A DNA stretch of 14,998 bases from Lachnospiraceae bacterium. Its GTDB lineage: Bacteria; Bacillota_A; Clostridia; Lachnospirales; Lachnospiraceae. This document shows positions 13,890 to 14,998 of the stretch, piece after piece. Within the stretch, counting starts at the first letter, position 1. Each line of letters opens with the position of its first letter. The stretch covers positions 1 through 14,998 of the forward strand of contig JAISHZ010000380.1 in NCBI GenBank assembly GCA_031262285.1. Reading direction: 5' to 3'. Both the position numbers and the translations under genes were made by a program. The notes beneath the pieces were generated by a model that saw only the letters and a list, made by a program, of their open reading frames with translations, was not told the origin of the DNA and did not search any database.

Positions 13890-14998
13890 CTATGCGAACA
13901 TCTTTTCGAGTAGGGATTTCTTTATGTTTTGGAGCTTTTGTAGTTCTTGGTGATGAAGGGTGAGAAGGTTGTCGAGGGCGGCGAAGAATGTGCCTATTTT
14001 CCCTTGTTCGGCAGTGGTTGGAGATAAAAAAGTGAAGTCTCGAATCTTATTCAAACCAAGAAATTTTTGCGTTCCACCCGCGTTTTCGAGCTTGATATAC
14101 TCATCAAATGTCGGGGATTTCAGAAGCTGTATTAAAAATTCATTAGGAACTTCACCCCCCTCTTTAATTAGAGCAACATTTTTTATGGCAAATCCCGATT
14201 TATCAAGCATTACCGGGTTTCCAATAGTTCCTATCATACCAAAAAGAATATCGCCAACATCAACTTTTGAACGCTTATTTATCTCATTATAATCATAGAA
14301 AGAAATCAGCGATACTTCCCTTATATCCAATCCATTTTCTGACAGATTCTTTGAAGTCACAAGCGGATAACCTTCATCGTAATAATGTGGAGAAGCGTGT
14401 GTTCCATCCCTCACATCTTTTACATCAGATAACTTACGCTGTTCCCAAGCATCAGTAAATCCTGCGAAACGAATTTCCGGTTTGTTCTCTCCATTTTTTG
14501 GAAACATTTTTTCAAGCATTGCTTTTTTTATGTTAACCACCTTATCAAACTCACGCTGATGAAGGGTGATAAGGTAGTCGAGGGTTCCGGAGAACGCGCC
14601 GATTCGTTTTTGCTCGGCTACAGATGGCAGGAATATTTTCTTGTTTTCCATGCCACTTTTCGTTATATGAATCATGGTCGAGCCATTTGAATCGGATAGA
14701 ATTTGAGCTTTATCGTATTTGAGAATCTGGACAGAAAACATCTTCTCGAAATCCTCAGAAAGTTCGACTTTCCAGATGTGATAATGGTAGATAACCTTGT
14801 CACCAAGCCAAATGTGAGGTCCGAACGTAGCCGACCAAGTGTATAACAAGTCACCATAATCGGCGTAGTATTTTGAGTCAAGTTCCATGTTGGAATAGTA
14901 CCAACTGTCATTAGTATAGAAGTTTCCAACCCTCAATACCTTATATTTGCCGGAAACCAATAACTCGGGCTGTGAGTAGGCTCTACCATTGATGAAGG
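13890..14998 (-). CDS. hsdS: Type I restriction specificity subunit (HsdS), N-terminus beyond window
   Basis: The frame is open to the right edge, so the apparent TTG start at 14960 is not real. At least 368 residues are visible. From the edge come part of the first target-recognition domain (YTWSATFGPHIWLGDKVIYH), the central conserved helix (AEQKRIGAFSGTLDYLITLH through KKAMLEKMFP), a full second recognition domain opening with AWEQRKLSDVKDVRDG, and the C-terminal conserved helix (AEQGKIGTFFAALDNLLTLH through KKSLLEKMFA). The two long helices are repeats of each other, as expected for the antiparallel coiled-coil spacer. HsdS chooses the bipartite DNA target for both methylation and cutting. 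The target sequence cannot be read from this. hsdM probably lies further right. Confidence 0.95.
   Translation of the reverse strand, partial: FINGRAYSQPELLVSGKYKVLRVGNFYTNDSWYYSNMELDSKYYADYGDLLYTWSATFGPHIWLGDKVIYHYHIWKVELSEDFEKMFSVQILKYDKAQILSDSNGSTMIHITKSGMENKKIFLPSVAEQKRIGAFSGTLDYLITLHQREFDKVVNIKKAMLEKMFPKNGENKPEIRFAGFTDAWEQRKLSDVKDVRDGTHASPHYYDEGYPLVTSKNLSENGLDIREVSLISFYDYNEINKRSKVDVGDILFGMIGTIGNPVMLDKSGFAIKNVALIKEGGEVPNEFLIQLLKSPTFDEYIKLENAGGTQKFLGLNKIRDFTFLSPTTAEQGKIGTFFAALDNLLTLHHQELQKLQNIKKSLLEKMFA

Overview
The window looks like an accessory (island-type) stretch of a Bacillota (Firmicutes) chromosome. The reasons are AT-rich intergenic DNA, strong Shine-Dalgarno sites (AAGGAG, AGGAGG) before nearly every credible start, consensus sigma-A type promoters, and families common in gut Clostridia and relatives (DUF4160/DUF2442, DUF4258/YgiT, DUF3791, AAA_14-DUF4143). 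I cannot name a species.

Layout, left to right. (1) 1-3970, minus strand: two overlapping genes for a heterodimeric ABC exporter. A textbook promoter precedes them, with a perfect 13-bp palindrome inside its spacer. The second gene runs off the left edge. (2) 3971-4925, minus strand: a strong hairpin, a small cupin gene, and the wreck of an AlbA_2/winged-helix gene with its own promoter and a repeat-coded KHQ(V/D) tract interrupted by a stop. (3) 4926-6587: a repeat-rich zone. It holds a 158-bp near-perfect long palindrome and three copies of a 110-bp MITE-like element with CTAGTATAAA ends. Two of these, in opposite orientation, tightly bracket a DUF4160-DUF2442 gene pair. Short coding remnants abut the elements. 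(4) 6588-7313: an unknown four-helix membrane protein that looks internally duplicated. (5) 7405-9086, minus strand: a MmcQ/YjbR protein and an AAA_14/DUF4143 ATPase. (6) 9186-10733: a remnant-like gap, then a DUF4258-YgiT toxin-antitoxin-type pair whose toxin appears internally deleted, then a DUF3791 protein coupled to a 69-residue partner. A 44-bp copy of the membrane protein gene's 3' end follows. (7) 10730-14998, minus strand: type I restriction, with hsdR complete and hsdS cut by the right edge; hsdM is not in view and probably lies beyond it.

The two ABC subunits should form one exporter under one promoter. HsdS and HsdR belong to one restriction complex. The remainder is a patchwork of small toxin-antitoxin-like modules, broken genes and non-autonomous repeats, typical of a region of repeated insertion and deletion. 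The most notable points are the MITE-bracketed gene pair, the large palindrome, the promoter with an embedded operator-like site, the matching hydrophilic insertions in both ABC ATPase domains, and the duplicated gene end 3.4 kb away.
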